Of a stretch of DNA of 51,120 nucleotides, positions 1 to 8,463 are shown one piece after another. Below the pieces are notes generated by a model. That model was not told where the DNA came from, did not search any database, and saw nothing but the letters and a program-made list of their open reading frames with translations. Position numbers and translations under genes: made by a program. Location of the stretch: the NCBI GenBank assembly GCA_021848545.1, contig JAJZUL010000022.1:1-51120 (forward strand), written 5' to 3'. This stretch comes from Pseudomonadota bacterium. GTDB lineage: Bacteria > Pseudomonadota > Alphaproteobacteria > Rhodospirillales > Magnetospirillaceae. Each line of letters starts with the position of its first letter. The stretch's first letter is position 1.

Positions 1-11
1 TGGCGGCCTGC

Positions 12-88
12 AAATGGCGGTTTTCTGCGCTTCCGCTGCTCACGTACATAAAGTACGCTCCGCTGCGGTTCTCGAAAATCGCCATTTT
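12..88. repeat. imperfect palindromic repeat, possible terminator of an upstream gene
   Basis: Outer arms 12-25 and 74-87 are inverted copies matching at 13 of 14 bases. An inner GTAC-ATAAA-GTAC palindrome lies at 44-56. The flanks between them (CTTCCGCTGCTC and GCTCCGCTGCGG) are partly direct copies of each other, so the element is not a simple hairpin. From memory, similar palindromes recur between genes in GC-rich proteobacteria; copy number here cannot be judged from one window. It may end transcription of a gene lying to the left. Confidence 0.55.
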
Positions 89-226
89 CGGCTCACCCTG
101 GCGATTTTCGGGTCGGGCTCTTAGACCAAATCCCGCTCGCGATCGGTCGCGGACCGTGAGCGACGGTATTAGGCGTTGGTATGAGGACCGCACAGAGCGC
201 TTGCAAGCCGAACGCCGCCAAGTAGG

Positions 227-766
227 ATGGGGGAAAATCAGGCGCTTTCGAGGACGGGTTGGGTGGAGGATATTCCGCTGGAGGAAGAGGCGGGTTTTGA
301 AGAGTTTCGCGCACGGGTCGCGGGTACCAATATCAGCGAAAAGACCCTGCTGGCGACCGACTATCTCAATCATTTCAACGAGATCGTCATGCTCTTCGAT
401 ATGCTGCCCGATATGCCGGACATGATTGAGGCCTGCAAGGAATGGCAGCCGAAAACCTATGCCGAGCATTTCGCCGATTCGACTTTTTCCGATCGGCAGT
501 TGGCGATCGAGGCGTATGGATGGGTGCCGGCGCGCTTTCGCCGTCCGTTCGAGGAAACCATCGCCCAGATCAATACCCTGATCCTCACCAGCGTCGCCCG
601 CCTGGAGCGGGATATCGCCGACGGCATCGATCCTGACGCCTTGCGTCTGGCCTGCTCGTCGGTGTCGCGCGCCGCCCAGACCTTGATGGACCGGGCTTCG
701 GCCATCATTCACGGCTCGGACCGGGCCATGGATCAAAGCGAAATCGACGGCCTGCTGGGGAACTGA
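227..766 (+). CDS. conserved hypothetical protein with a FliM-like EIDGLL tail
   Basis: I do not recognise a named family. The 179-residue acidic protein has no signal peptide or membrane segment and looks mostly helical, with an N-terminal WVEDIP segment and a hydrophobic LNHFNEIVMLFDMLPDMPDM stretch near residues 67-86. The last twelve residues (168-179, MDQSEIDGLLGN) closely resemble the CheY-P-binding EIDALL peptide found at the N terminus of the flagellar switch protein FliM. This may point to a role around chemotaxis or CheY, but that is inference from a short motif. The ATG start is the first usable one and has only a poor ribosome binding site (AGTAGG one base upstream), so the true start could be further in. 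It converges on the chorismate mutase gene, whose stop lies 10 bp beyond. Confidence 0.7.
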   Translation: MGENQALSRTGWVEDIPLEEEAGFEEFRARVAGTNISEKTLLATDYLNHFNEIVMLFDMLPDMPDMIEACKEWQPKTYAEHFADSTFSDRQLAIEAYGWVPARFRRPFEETIAQINTLILTSVARLERDIADGIDPDALRLACSSVSRAAQTLMDRASAIIHGSDRAMDQSEIDGLLGN

Positions 767-776
767 CGGAAAACCA

Positions 777-1070
777 TCAGTCCTCGTGGATATGCTTCCA
801 CACCTGGCTTTCATGAACGATGTAGGCGTCGATCATGGCGCGGTAGATGGATTCGGCCAGGTCGGGGGCCATGCCGTGCTCGATGGCGCGGTGGCGGACC
901 TTGGCGATCACGTCTTCGATCCGCGGGGGATCGACCACCTGGTTCTTGCGCTCCTTGAAGCGGGCGGCGGTCTCGACATAGGTGGTGCGCTCGGCCAACA
1001 GGGCGACGATCTGCCGGTCCAGCGCATCGATATTGGCGCGCACGTCGTCAAGGTTGTTGCACTTGGCCAC
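777..1070 (-). CDS. chorismate mutase (AroQ type)
   Basis: A 97-residue all-helical AroQ-class protein. It is expected to convert chorismate to prephenate, the first step towards phenylalanine and tyrosine, in the cytoplasm. The N-terminal pattern (residues 6-19, LDDVRANIDALDRQ) and the following ALLAER, VVDPPRIEDVIAKVR and IYRAMIDAYI segments match the three-helix CM_2 fold, with the usual active-site Arg, Lys and Glu positions. The start is a GTG preceded by GGGAGG at 6-7 bp spacing, which fixes it well. It is a stand-alone mutase, not fused to prephenate dehydratase or DAHP synthase. A pyochelin-type isochorismate-pyruvate lyase is the main alternative, but no siderophore genes are nearby. 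Confidence 0.88.
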   Translation of the reverse strand: MAKCNNLDDVRANIDALDRQIVALLAERTTYVETAARFKERKNQVVDPPRIEDVIAKVRHRAIEHGMAPDLAESIYRAMIDAYIVHESQVWKHIHED

Positions 1071-1209
1071 CGGGGACCTCCCTTAATAGTCTGCCGTGAA
1101 AAAATCCTGCGCCAGCGCTCGGTATTTTTTTCACATTCCAATCTAAACAACGGACCCCCGCACGGAAAGCGTGCCTGGCACAGCGACGGAACGTCGCCGG
1201 CGACATCGG

Positions 1210-2577
1210 CTAATAGGCGTGATTCCGGAACAGGGGGTCGATCGAACCCTGCCAGGGGCCGTTGAACTCGGCCAGCAAGTCCTCGGCCGGGACGCGGCCG
1301 GACCGGATTACGGCTTGCAGCGGTTCCAGGAAAACGGTTTCGCTCCGCCGCGAGGAATCGAGGACGTTCCGGCGCTTCAGGCCGTCCTCGGCCAGATCGA
1401 CGATCTCGGTGGCGACGTCAAGCGCGGTCCGCCCGCCGATCTCGGCGGCCAGACCCAGGCGGGGCACATCGCGGCGCAAGGCTTCGCGCTCCTCGGCGCT
1501 CCATTCGGCGATGATGTCGCTGGCGCCGTCCAGGGCCACCTGATCGTACAGCAATCCCACCCACAAAGCGGGCAGGGCGCATAGACTCAGCCACGGCCCG
1601 CCATCGGCGCCGCGCATTTCCAGAAACCGCTTCAGCCGCACTTCGGGAAACGCGGTGGTCAGATGGTCGGTCCAGTCGCCCAGGGTGGGGCGTTCGCCCG
1701 GCAGGGCCGCCAGCCGCCCGGCCATGAAATCGCGGAAACTGTGCCCGGCCACGTCGATATAGCGGCCGTCGCGATAGACGAAATACATGGGCACGTCGAG
1801 CATCCAATCCACATAGCGCTCGAACCCCATGCCCGCCTCGAAGGCGAAGGGCAGGGTGCCGGTGCGGTCGGGATCGGTGTCGGTCCAGACCTGGGCGCGG
1901 TTGGACAGAAAGCCGTTGGGCTTGCCCTCGACGAAGGGCGAGCGGGCGAACAGGGCCGTGGCGATCGGCTGCAAGGCCAAAGAGGCTTTGAGCTTTTTGA
2001 TCATGTCGCCTTCCGAGGCGAAATCGAGATTGACCTGGACGGTGCAGGTCCGAAGCATCATGTCCAGGCCCCGCGTGCCCCGCTTGGGCATATAGGAGCC
2101 CATGATGCGATAGCGCCCCTTGGGCATCCAGGGAATGTCGTCGCGGCGCCATTTGGGCTGGAAGCCCACGCCCAGAAAGCCGATGCCGAGCGGTCCGGCC
2201 ACCTGCTTGACCTGGGCCAGATGGTGGCGGGCCTCGCGGCAGGTTTCGTGGATGGAGGCCAGCGGCGCGCCGGACAGTTCAAGCTGCCCGCCCGGTTCCA
2301 GGGTGACGCTGGCGCCCGAAGGATCGGTCAGGGCGATGACGTGACCGTCCTCTTCGACGGGAGTCCAGCCCAGGGACGCGAGCCCTTCCAGAATGGCGCG
2401 AATGCCCCGCTCGCCCTCATAGGGGAGCGGGCGCAGATCGTCTTCGGTAAAGCCGAACTTTTCGTGCTCGGTGCCGATGCGCCAAGCCTCGGGGGATTTG
2501 CACCCCTGCTCCAGATACTCGACCAGCTGGCGTTTCGAGACGATCGGCTCGCCGCTCGGAATTGCGGGGGCGGACAT
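1210..2577 (-). CDS. gshA: glutamate-cysteine ligase (plant/alphaproteobacterial type)
   Basis: The 455-residue enzyme makes gamma-glutamylcysteine from glutamate, cysteine and ATP, the first step of glutathione synthesis. Its length and motifs fit the GCS2 plant-type ligase of alphaproteobacteria rather than the E. coli GshA family: [11 protein letters not shown] near residue 33, [13 protein letters not shown] near 93, [10 protein letters not shown] near 133, [28 protein letters not shown] near 160-187, and a C-terminal [13 protein letters not shown]. It is a single gene, with chorismate mutase downstream at a 139-bp gap and infC upstream. No strong ribosome binding site precedes the chosen ATG (GGCCCCCC only). 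The N-terminal residues before [10 protein letters not shown] are not conserved, so the start could move a few codons. Confidence 0.92.
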   Translation of the reverse strand: MSAPAIPSGEPIVSKRQLVEYLEQGCKSPEAWRIGTEHEKFGFTEDDLRPLPYEGERGIRAILEGLASLGWTPVEEDGHVIALTDPSGASVTLEPGGQLELSGAPLASIHETCREARHHLAQVKQVAGPLGIGFLGVGFQPKWRRDDIPWMPKGRYRIMGSYMPKRGTRGLDMMLRTCTVQVNLDFASEGDMIKKLKASLALQPIATALFARSPFVEGKPNGFLSNRAQVWTDTDPDRTGTLPFAFEAGMGFERYVDWMLDVPMYFVYRDGRYIDVAGHSFRDFMAGRLAALPGERPTLGDWTDHLTTAFPEVRLKRFLEMRGADGGPWLSLCALPALWVGLLYDQVALDGASDIIAEWSAEEREALRRDVPRLGLAAEIGGRTALDVATEIVDLAEDGLKRRNVLDSSRRSETVFLEPLQAVIRSGRVPAEDLLAEFNGPWQGSIDPLFRNHAY

Positions 2578-2760
2578 GGGGGGCCTTGACGCAGGGGTGG
2601 ACCAAATCGAACACAGCGGGGCGGACGGCCGGTCCCGAAAGCCGGACGAACGCGTCGCGGCAAGGAACGCGATAAATAAAAGGCAAGCAAACGCCGTCGC
2701 GACATCACCGTCAAGGCCGGAATGGTCCGTTACCCGTGACCGGCGGACCCGAACGGGCGC

Positions 2761-3297
2761 TTAACGCGGCGCGATCACCATCACCATCTGACGGCCTTCC
2801 ATCTTCGGCAATTGTTCGACCTTGCCCTGTTCGTCGAGATCGGTGCGGACCCGTTCCAGGACCTTGAAGCCCAGTTCCTGGTGCGCCAGTTCGCGGCCGC
2901 GGAACCGCAGGGTGACCTTCACCTTGTCGCCCTCGTCCAGGAACTTGCGCATGTTCCGCATCTTGACGTTGTAGTCGTTGTCATCGATGTTCGGCCGGAG
3001 CTTGACCTCCTTGACCTCGATGACCCGCTGCTTCTTGCGCGCCTCGTTTTTCTTTTTCTGCGACTCGTATTTGAATTTGCCGAAGTCGAGAATCTTGCAC
3101 ACGGGCGGATCGGCGTTGGGCGATACCTCGACGAGGTCGAGTCCAGCCTCCTCGGCCATGACCAAGCCTTCACGCAGATTGACGACTCCGATCATCTCCC
3201 CGTCGGCGCCGACCAAACGTATGGTGCGGGCGTCGATCTCTCTGTTGACGCGCGGCCCGTCGGACTTGGGCGGCGTCGGCATCGGTGGTCTGGCTAT
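2761..3297 (-). CDS. infC: translation initiation factor IF-3, probable AUA start
   Basis: IF-3 binds the 30S subunit, blocks premature 50S joining and proofreads the start codon. The two domains are evident: the N-domain ([23 protein letters not shown]) and the C-domain ([23 protein letters not shown], then [16 protein letters not shown]). The first ATG lies at 3282, but the frame stays open for five more codons to a TAA at 3298-3300. The codon right after that stop is ATA. A GGGAG/GAAGG ribosome binding site (3301-3311) is correctly spaced for ATA and about 20 nt away from the ATG. infC genes are known to use rare starts (AUU, AUC, AUA) for self-control by IF-3, so I favour ATA at 3297, giving 178 residues. 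The usual rpmI-rplT partners do not follow; gshA does. Confidence 0.9.
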   Translation of the reverse strand: MARPPMPTPPKSDGPRVNREIDARTIRLVGADGEMIGVVNLREGLVMAEEAGLDLVEVSPNADPPVCKILDFGKFKYESQKKKNEARKKQRVIEVKEVKLRPNIDDNDYNVKMRNMRKFLDEGDKVKVTLRFRGRELAHQELGFKVLERVRTDLDEQGKVEQLPKMEGRQMVMVIAPR

Positions 3298-3646
3298 TTA
3301 CCCTTCTCCCATTTCACGCCATGGACGGACCCATCCGGCCGTTCTCCCCGCCGTCCGGAAACCGCCGTCCCATGGTTGGACGACACATCGGTCTATGACT
3401 AGACCTGAAAAAACTAAAGCACCGCCCCCCTCCCGGCCCCAATCCGGGGGCTCCAGGGCGACGCGATCTTCAGCCCAAGTGTAACGACAACCCGCTCCAG
3501 CGCAACCTTTTCCTGGCCGTTGTCATCGGCCCGGGGTCGCGCGCGCGTTTTCCGCGCGCCGGCGGCGTCGTCTTGGCGAAGACGCGTCGGTTAGTCAGGT
3601 GATCTTTCCGTTGCGGATATTCAAGACCCGCACGCGCCAGGGTTTA

Positions 3647-3681
3647 GAGCGGCGTCCCTTAAATTACGAGGCACGCCGCTC
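3647..3681. terminator. stem-loop downstream of prfC
   Basis: A perfect 9-bp stem (GAGCGGCGT at 3647-3655 and ACGCCGCTC at 3673-3681) encloses a 17-nt loop. It has no clear T-run on either strand, so it may be a transcription end or just a structured spacer. Confidence 0.4.
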
Positions 3682-3704
3682 TTGCGCCCATTGAGGGCGC
3701 GGCC

Positions 3705-3726
3705 AAGCGCGCGGACGCGCGCGCTT
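3705..3726 (-). terminator. GC-rich hairpin 25 bp after the prfC stop
   Basis: Arms AAGCGCGCG (3705-3713) and CGCGCGCTT (3718-3726) pair perfectly around a 4-nt loop. It is the first strong hairpin met by transcription leaving prfC. It has no U-tract, so the terminator call is tentative. Confidence 0.4.
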
Positions 3727-3750
3727 AGGCAGAGGGAAAAACAAAACGGT

Positions 3751-5349
3751 TTAATGTTGCTCGCGGGTGGCGGTGAAGCGCACTTTGGGGAAATCCTCCT
3801 GGACCCGGCCCAGGGCCCAGGAATTGCGGGCGAGAAAGACCGGGGCGCCGTCGCGGTCCTCGGCCATGCTGCTGCGGTTGGCGGCGATCAGGCGGTCCAG
3901 TTCGGCGGGGTCGTCGGCTTCCACCCAGCGGGCGGTCACGAAGGGCGCCTCTTCAAAGCCGGCCTTGATGTTGTATTCGCTGTCGATGCGCGTCGCCAGG
4001 ACGTCGAATTGCAGCGGCCCCACCACGCCCACCACCCAGGTCGATCCGTCGATGGGCTTGAACACCTGGCTGACGCCCTCCTCGGCCAGATCCTCCAGCG
4101 CCTTGCGCAATTGCTTGGCTTTCAGGGGATCGTCCAGGCGGATGCGGCGCAGTACTTCCGGGGCGAAGGTGGGAATGCCGAGAAAATTCAGATCCTCGGA
4201 TTCCGACAGGGTGTCGCCGATGCGCAGATTGCCGTGATTGGGCAGGCCCAGTATGTCGCCGGGAAAGGCTTCCTCGGCCAGTTCGCGGCTGCGCGCCAGA
4301 AAGAACACCGGGTTGTAGATGGCCATCACCTTGCCCGAGCGCACATGCTTCAGCTTCATGCCGCGGCGGAAGCGGCCCGAACACAGGCGGGTGAAGGCGA
4401 TGCGGTCGCGATGGTTGGGGTCCATGTTGGCCTGGACCTTGAAGACGAAGCCGGTGACCTTGTCCTCGTCGGGGGTGACGGTGCGGCTGTCCGCCCGCCG
4501 GGCCAGCGGCGGCGGCGCCAGACGGCCCAGGCCGTTCAGCAATTGGGCGACCCCGAAGGTCTTCAGCGCGCTGCCGAAAAACACCGGGGTCAAATGGCCG
4601 GCGCGGAACGAGTCCAGATCGAATTCGGGGCAGGCGCCCTTCACCAGTTCCACCTCTTCGCGCAGACGGTCGGCGGCGGCGGCGCCCACCGCTTCGTCCA
4701 GGGCGGGGGAATCGAGATCGGCATCGACGGCGATCTCGGCGATATGGTCGCCCCGGCCGGGATCGAACAGGATCACGCGGCCGCGCATCAGGTCGTAGAC
4801 CCCCTTGAGGTCGCGCCCCATGCCGATGGGCCAGGTCAGCGGCGTGGCGTCCAGGGCCAAAGTCTTTTCCACTTCGTCCAGCAGGTCGAAGGGATCGCGG
4901 CCCTCGCGATCGACCTTGTTGATGAAGGTGACGATGGGCATGTCGCGCAACCGGCACACTTCGAACAATTTCAGGGTCTGGGTCTCGATGCCCTTGGCCG
5001 CGTCCAGCACCATCACCGCCGAATCGACGGCCGACAGGGTGCGGTAGGTGTCTTCGGAGAAATCCTCGTGGCCGGGCGTGTCCAGCAGGTTGAAGGTCAG
5101 CCCCTCATGTTCGAAGGTCATCACCGAGGCCGAGACCGAAATGCCGCGTTCGCGTTCGATCGCCATCCAGTCCGAGCGGGTGCGCCGCTGTTCGCCGCGG
5201 GCGCGGACGGCCCCGGCCATCTGGATGGCGCCGCCGAACATCAGCAGCTTTTCGGTCAAGGTGGTCTTGCCCGCGTCGGGATGCGAAATGATGGCGAAGG
5301 TTCGCCGCGCCGCCAGGGCGTCGGTGAAGGAAGGGGATGGCGCGCTCAT
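3751..5349 (-). CDS. prfC: peptide chain release factor 3
   Basis: RF3 is the GTPase that removes RF1 and RF2 from the ribosome after peptide release. The protein (532 residues from this start) has the translational GTPase G motifs SHPDAGKTTLTE, DTPGHEDF and FINKVDREG, plus RF3-specific features such as FGGAIQMAGAVRAR and SDWMAIERERGISVSASV. Domain II and the C-terminal RF3 domain follow at normal length. The frame runs 15 codons further upstream to 5394, but the family usually begins about where MSAPSPSFTDALAARRTFAIISHPD does, so I place the start at 5349. Neither candidate has a clear ribosome binding site. It stands alone, with long spacers on both sides. Confidence 0.93.
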   Translation of the reverse strand: MSAPSPSFTDALAARRTFAIISHPDAGKTTLTEKLLMFGGAIQMAGAVRARGEQRRTRSDWMAIERERGISVSASVMTFEHEGLTFNLLDTPGHEDFSEDTYRTLSAVDSAVMVLDAAKGIETQTLKLFEVCRLRDMPIVTFINKVDREGRDPFDLLDEVEKTLALDATPLTWPIGMGRDLKGVYDLMRGRVILFDPGRGDHIAEIAVDADLDSPALDEAVGAAAADRLREEVELVKGACPEFDLDSFRAGHLTPVFFGSALKTFGVAQLLNGLGRLAPPPLARRADSRTVTPDEDKVTGFVFKVQANMDPNHRDRIAFTRLCSGRFRRGMKLKHVRSGKVMAIYNPVFFLARSRELAEEAFPGDILGLPNHGNLRIGDTLSESEDLNFLGIPTFAPEVLRRIRLDDPLKAKQLRKALEDLAEEGVSQVFKPIDGSTWVVGVVGPLQFDVLATRIDSEYNIKAGFEEAPFVTARWVEADDPAELDRLIAANRSSMAEDRDGAPVFLARNSWALGRVQEDFPKVRFTATREQH

Positions 5350-5720
5350 GGGCGGGTTTTGCCCGGTCGTGCGGCAAGGTTCAAGAGGTTTCATGCCGGC
5401 CGTCGCGATGCGGCCCGTCCTGTCCGCGATTTTGGTCCGAAAGCGGGGCGGTCGGGAATCGCCGCCGGCAGGCCGTCATCGCGATCTATGACAAACGCAC
5501 TATATTTCCCGTCTATTCAACATGATCGTTTCGTATTTCACCCGCCTTCATTATAGTTCCGTGACAACGGACGGGTGCCCGTCCCGCGCGAGCCGGCCGG
5601 GTCGGGTCTTCAACCGCCACAGCATGAATGGTGGATGCGCCCCGTCCAGGCCGCTTGTCGGTTTTTCGGGCCGATCTGGCGGCCCGGACCGGCGTGCGGA
5701 AACAGCAAGGGAGGATTTCG
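5350..5720. other. divergent intergenic region prfC / outer-membrane protein
   Basis: About 370 bp, locally AT-richer around 5488-5560 than its surroundings, consistent with promoters for both flanking genes. I cannot pick a confident -35/-10 pair. A perfect 7-bp inverted repeat GGACGGG-TG-CCCGTCC (5569-5584) could be an operator or a leader hairpin for the outer-membrane protein gene. No gene is seen. Confidence 0.45.
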
Positions 5721-6653
5721 ATGAATAAAGCGGGAAAACTATTGTGCGCCGCCGTGTTCGGCTGCGGACTGGCCATGACGGCGATGCCCGGCCACGCGAC
5801 GGAATTGTGGGACCCCCATCTGCGCGCGGTCGATTCCGGTCTGGCCGCCGGCGCCCTGCCGCCCAAGGGCCTGTATTTCGTCATGAACAATTACTGGGGC
5901 GCCTTCAAGGATTACACCAGCAACCATGACAACGGCAATCGCCTGAACGTGCTGGTCGAAGCGCCGATCCTGCTGTGGAATCCCGGCATCAAGTTGCTCG
6001 GCGCCGATTATTCCGCCGCCATCGCCCAGCCGTTCGACTATACCGATTTCGGCACGCCCGGCAGCTCGAATCCCGGTCACTGGGGCACCTTCAACACCCT
6101 GCTGATGCCGGTGATGATGTCCTGGGGCCTGCCCTACCATTTCCACGTCAAGGGCAGCTTCGGCGTGTGGCTGGACGATGCCAGCTCGTCGCCGTCGGCC
6201 TCCGCCCAGCCGTCCCACGGCACTCTGGGGGCGGGCAACGCCTTCACCACCTTCGAGCCGGGTCTGGGCGTCAGCTGGCTGAACGACGGCTGGAACGCCA
6301 GCGCCCAGATGTATTACGACACCAGCACGGCCGACAACAATCACCTGTATGCGGACGGCAGCACCGGCACCTACCAGTCGGGTGATCAGATCGCGGTGGA
6401 TTACACCCTGACCAAGACGATCAAGAAATGGACGGTGGGCCTTAACGGCTTCCAGCTCAACCAGCTCCAGCGCGACCAGGAAAAGGGCGTTGCCACCGCC
6501 GGCACCGTCGCCATGTCGTGGGGCGTCGGCCCGACGGTGGGTTATCAGTTCGGCGGGATCAATCTCGCCCTCAACTATACTCATGACGTGGTCGTTCATA
6601 ACGATGTCGGCGGCGACATCTTCAATCTCCGCGCCATCGTTCCTCTGTTCTGA
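5721..6653 (+). CDS. outer-membrane beta-barrel of the phenol MetA/SphA-like family
   Basis: A 310-residue secreted protein. Residues 1-26 form a signal peptide (MNKAGK, a hydrophobic core, then PGHA just before TELWDPHL). The mature part alternates short hydrophobic strands with polar turns (NRLNVLVEAPILLW, GVSWLNDGWNASAQMYYD, AVDYTLTKTIKKWTVGLNGF) and ends in RAIVPLF with a terminal Phe, the classic outer-membrane protein signature. The overall pattern fits the Phenol_MetA_deg/SphA family, thought to import hydrophobic compounds, but the substrate cannot be read here and no catabolic genes are adjacent. The start is set by AGGGAGG 6-7 bp upstream of the ATG; an in-frame upstream start at 5628 lacks support. 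A strong hairpin follows the stop. Confidence 0.85.
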   Translation: MNKAGKLLCAAVFGCGLAMTAMPGHATELWDPHLRAVDSGLAAGALPPKGLYFVMNNYWGAFKDYTSNHDNGNRLNVLVEAPILLWNPGIKLLGADYSAAIAQPFDYTDFGTPGSSNPGHWGTFNTLLMPVMMSWGLPYHFHVKGSFGVWLDDASSSPSASAQPSHGTLGAGNAFTTFEPGLGVSWLNDGWNASAQMYYDTSTADNNHLYADGSTGTYQSGDQIAVDYTLTKTIKKWTVGLNGFQLNQLQRDQEKGVATAGTVAMSWGVGPTVGYQFGGINLALNYTHDVVVHNDVGGDIFNLRAIVPLF

Positions 6654-6671
6654 CACTTCGAAAGACCAGCC

Positions 6672-6701
6672 CCCTGAGCCGGACACCCTTCCGGCTCAGG
6701 G
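6672..6701. terminator. bidirectional hairpin between convergent genes
   Basis: A perfect 11-bp stem CCCTGAGCCGG (6672-6682) and CCGGCTCAGGG (6691-6701) with an 8-nt loop. It sits between the outer-membrane protein gene and the convergent Rieske gene, so it can serve both. There is no long T-run. Confidence 0.65.
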
Positions 6702-6738
6702 ACAGGGGGCGTTTCCACAGCTCCCTTGCGCCGGGCGA

Positions 6739-7161
6739 TCATTCCGGCGTGATCATCACGTCGGGGGCGTGATCGACCAGATCCATGCCGTCCTCGTCGG
6801 CCAGATCGATTCCGCTGATGCACAGGTCGCCGTCATCGACGATCAGGGCGATGGGGGTCAGATCCCTGCCCTGGCAGGGGCCGATGAAGCAGTGGCCGCT
6901 ATCCAGGTCGAACCGGGCGCGGTGCTTGCCGCAGACCAGGACATTGTCGTCCTCATCCATGAATTCGTTGGGATAGGTATCCAGGCGGGTGCCCTGGTGA
7001 GGGCAGGCGTTCTCGAAACCGTAAAAATTATTGCCCTTGCGGGTGATGATGATCGGCCAGGGTTGACCGGCGCCGGTTTCGTCCTTGCGCATCAGGGTGT
7101 AGCCGACGGCCTGGCCGTCGGGAACCATGGATGCGCGGCATATGGCGAACAAATCGTCCAT
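6739..7161 (-). CDS. Rieske [2Fe-2S] domain protein
   Basis: A 140-residue small Rieske protein, presumably an electron carrier or ferredoxin component. The cluster-binding pattern is complete: C53-x-H55 in ACPHQGTRL and C77-x2-H80 in VCGKHRARFD, with 21 residues between the pairs, slightly longer than usual because of an acidic NEFMDEDDN insert. There is no signal peptide or membrane anchor, so it is cytoplasmic. The frame extends to a TTG at 7200, but the ATG at 7161 has GAGG upstream and a more typical N terminus. It lies downstream of asd on the same strand, but a strong terminator separates them. No oxygenase subunit is nearby, so the partner is unknown. Confidence 0.85.
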   Translation of the reverse strand: MDDLFAICRASMVPDGQAVGYTLMRKDETGAGQPWPIIITRKGNNFYGFENACPHQGTRLDTYPNEFMDEDDNVLVCGKHRARFDLDSGHCFIGPCQGRDLTPIALIVDDGDLCISGIDLADEDGMDLVDHAPDVMITPE

Positions 7162-7204
7162 CGCTCGACCTCGCTGGTTGGAGGGACCGCCGATGGACAA
7201 AGCA

Positions 7205-7235
7205 AACCCCGTGCCGTCATCGACGGCACGGGGTT
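7205..7235 (-). terminator. terminator of asd
   Basis: A perfect 14-bp stem AACCCCGTGCCGTC (7205-7218) and GACGGCACGGGGTT (7222-7235) with a 3-nt loop, followed on the minus strand by TGCTTTGT. It lies 62 bp after the asd stop. Confidence 0.8.
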
Positions 7236-7297
7236 CGGGGAAAAAGGGGCCGGATGCGCGACAATGTCGCGAACCGGCCTGTCGGCTTGCCGACGGG

Positions 7298-8317
7298 TTA
7301 TTTCTTCAGATAATCGCGGATCAGCACCTCGGCGATCTGGACGGCGTTGAGCGCGGCGCCCTTGCGCAGATTGTCAGAGACGCACCAGAAGGCGAGACCG
7401 TTGGCGACCGAGGAATCCTTGCGCAGGCGGCTGATATAGACCGCATCCTCGCCGGTGCTTTCCACCGGGGTCACATAGCCGCCCGGCTCGCGATGATCGA
7501 CCACCGAAATCCCCGGCGCCGATTTCAGGGCCTCGCGGGCCTCCTCGACGGTGATGGGGTGGGCGAATTCGACCGCGACCGCCTCGCCATGGCTGACGAA
7601 GACCGGCACCCGCACGCAGGTCGCCTGGACGGCGATGTCGGGGTCCAAAATCTTGCGGGTCTCGACCATCATCTTCCATTCCTCCTTGGTCGATCCGTCC
7701 TCCATGAACTTGTCGATCTGGGGAATGACGTTGAAGGCGATCTGCTTGGGGAATTTCTCGGGCCGGATCGGGTCATTGACGAAAATGCCGCGGCTCTGCT
7801 CGAACAATTCGTCCATGGCGTCCTTGCCGGCGCCGGACACCGACTGATAGGTGGACACCACCACCCGGCGGACGGTGGCCAGCTTGTGCAGGGGCTTCAG
7901 CGCCACCACCATCTGGATGGTGGAGCAATTGGGATTGGCGATGATGCCGCGCTTCTTATAGCCGGCGATGGCGTCGGGGTTGACCTCGGGCACCACCAGC
8001 GGCACGTCCGGTTCCATGCGGAAATGGGAGGTGTTGTCGATCACCACGCAGCCGGCCGCCGCCGCCCGCGGGCTGTGGACGGCCGAAACCGAGGCGCCGG
8101 GCGAGGACAGGGCGATGTCCACGCCCTTGAAGTCGAAGGTGGCGAGGTTCTTGATCTTCAGGACCTTGTCGTCGCCGTACGAGACCTCCTTGCCGACCGA
8201 GCGTTCGCTGGCAAGGGCGATCACCTCGTCGGCGGGGAAATTCCGCTCGGCCAGAATCTGAAGCATCTCGCGCCCGACATTGCCGGTGGCGCCGATCACC
8301 GCAACCTTGTATCCCAT
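7298..8317 (-). CDS. asd: aspartate-semialdehyde dehydrogenase
   Basis: The 339-residue enzyme reduces aspartyl phosphate with NADPH to aspartate semialdehyde, the branch point to lysine/diaminopimelate, threonine and methionine. Residues 1-15 (MGYKVAVIGATGNVG) form the Rossmann dinucleotide-binding loop. The catalytic Cys is in IIANPNCSTIQMVVAL (near residue 130), followed by the conserved VVVSTYQSVSGAG. The substrate-binding RVPVFVSHGEAV stretch and a C-terminal WCVSDNLRKGAALNAVQIAE are typical. The ATG at 8317 is preceded by GGAGAAGG, so the in-frame extension to 8353 is rejected. It is transcribed divergently from rlmJ across a 146-bp spacer with no visible riboswitch. Confidence 0.95.
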   Translation of the reverse strand: MGYKVAVIGATGNVGREMLQILAERNFPADEVIALASERSVGKEVSYGDDKVLKIKNLATFDFKGVDIALSSPGASVSAVHSPRAAAAGCVVIDNTSHFRMEPDVPLVVPEVNPDAIAGYKKRGIIANPNCSTIQMVVALKPLHKLATVRRVVVSTYQSVSGAGKDAMDELFEQSRGIFVNDPIRPEKFPKQIAFNVIPQIDKFMEDGSTKEEWKMMVETRKILDPDIAVQATCVRVPVFVSHGEAVAVEFAHPITVEEAREALKSAPGISVVDHREPGGYVTPVESTGEDAVYISRLRKDSSVANGLAFWCVSDNLRKGAALNAVQIAEVLIRDYLKK

Positions 8318-8463
8318 AACCTTCTCCGTTGCGGACCGTCCTGGGACGGTCACCGTTTCCCGTTTGGGGCCGAAGGATTAACGCAGCGCCGCCGCTCCCG
8401 CAACAGGAATGGAAAAACACCCCGATTCCGTCGCTGCGCGCCGGGGGAGTATCAACAGCCATC

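Larger units (their letters stand above)
3301..3750. other. intergenic region between prfC and infC
   Basis: About 450 bp with no credible gene. It should hold the infC promoter, though I see no convincing -35/-10 pair on the minus strand. An inverted repeat GGTCTA-TGAC-TAGACC (3390-3405) next to an A-run lies about 95 bp upstream of infC and may be an operator or small hairpin. The prfC-proximal end carries two strong stem-loops, listed separately. Confidence 0.5.
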
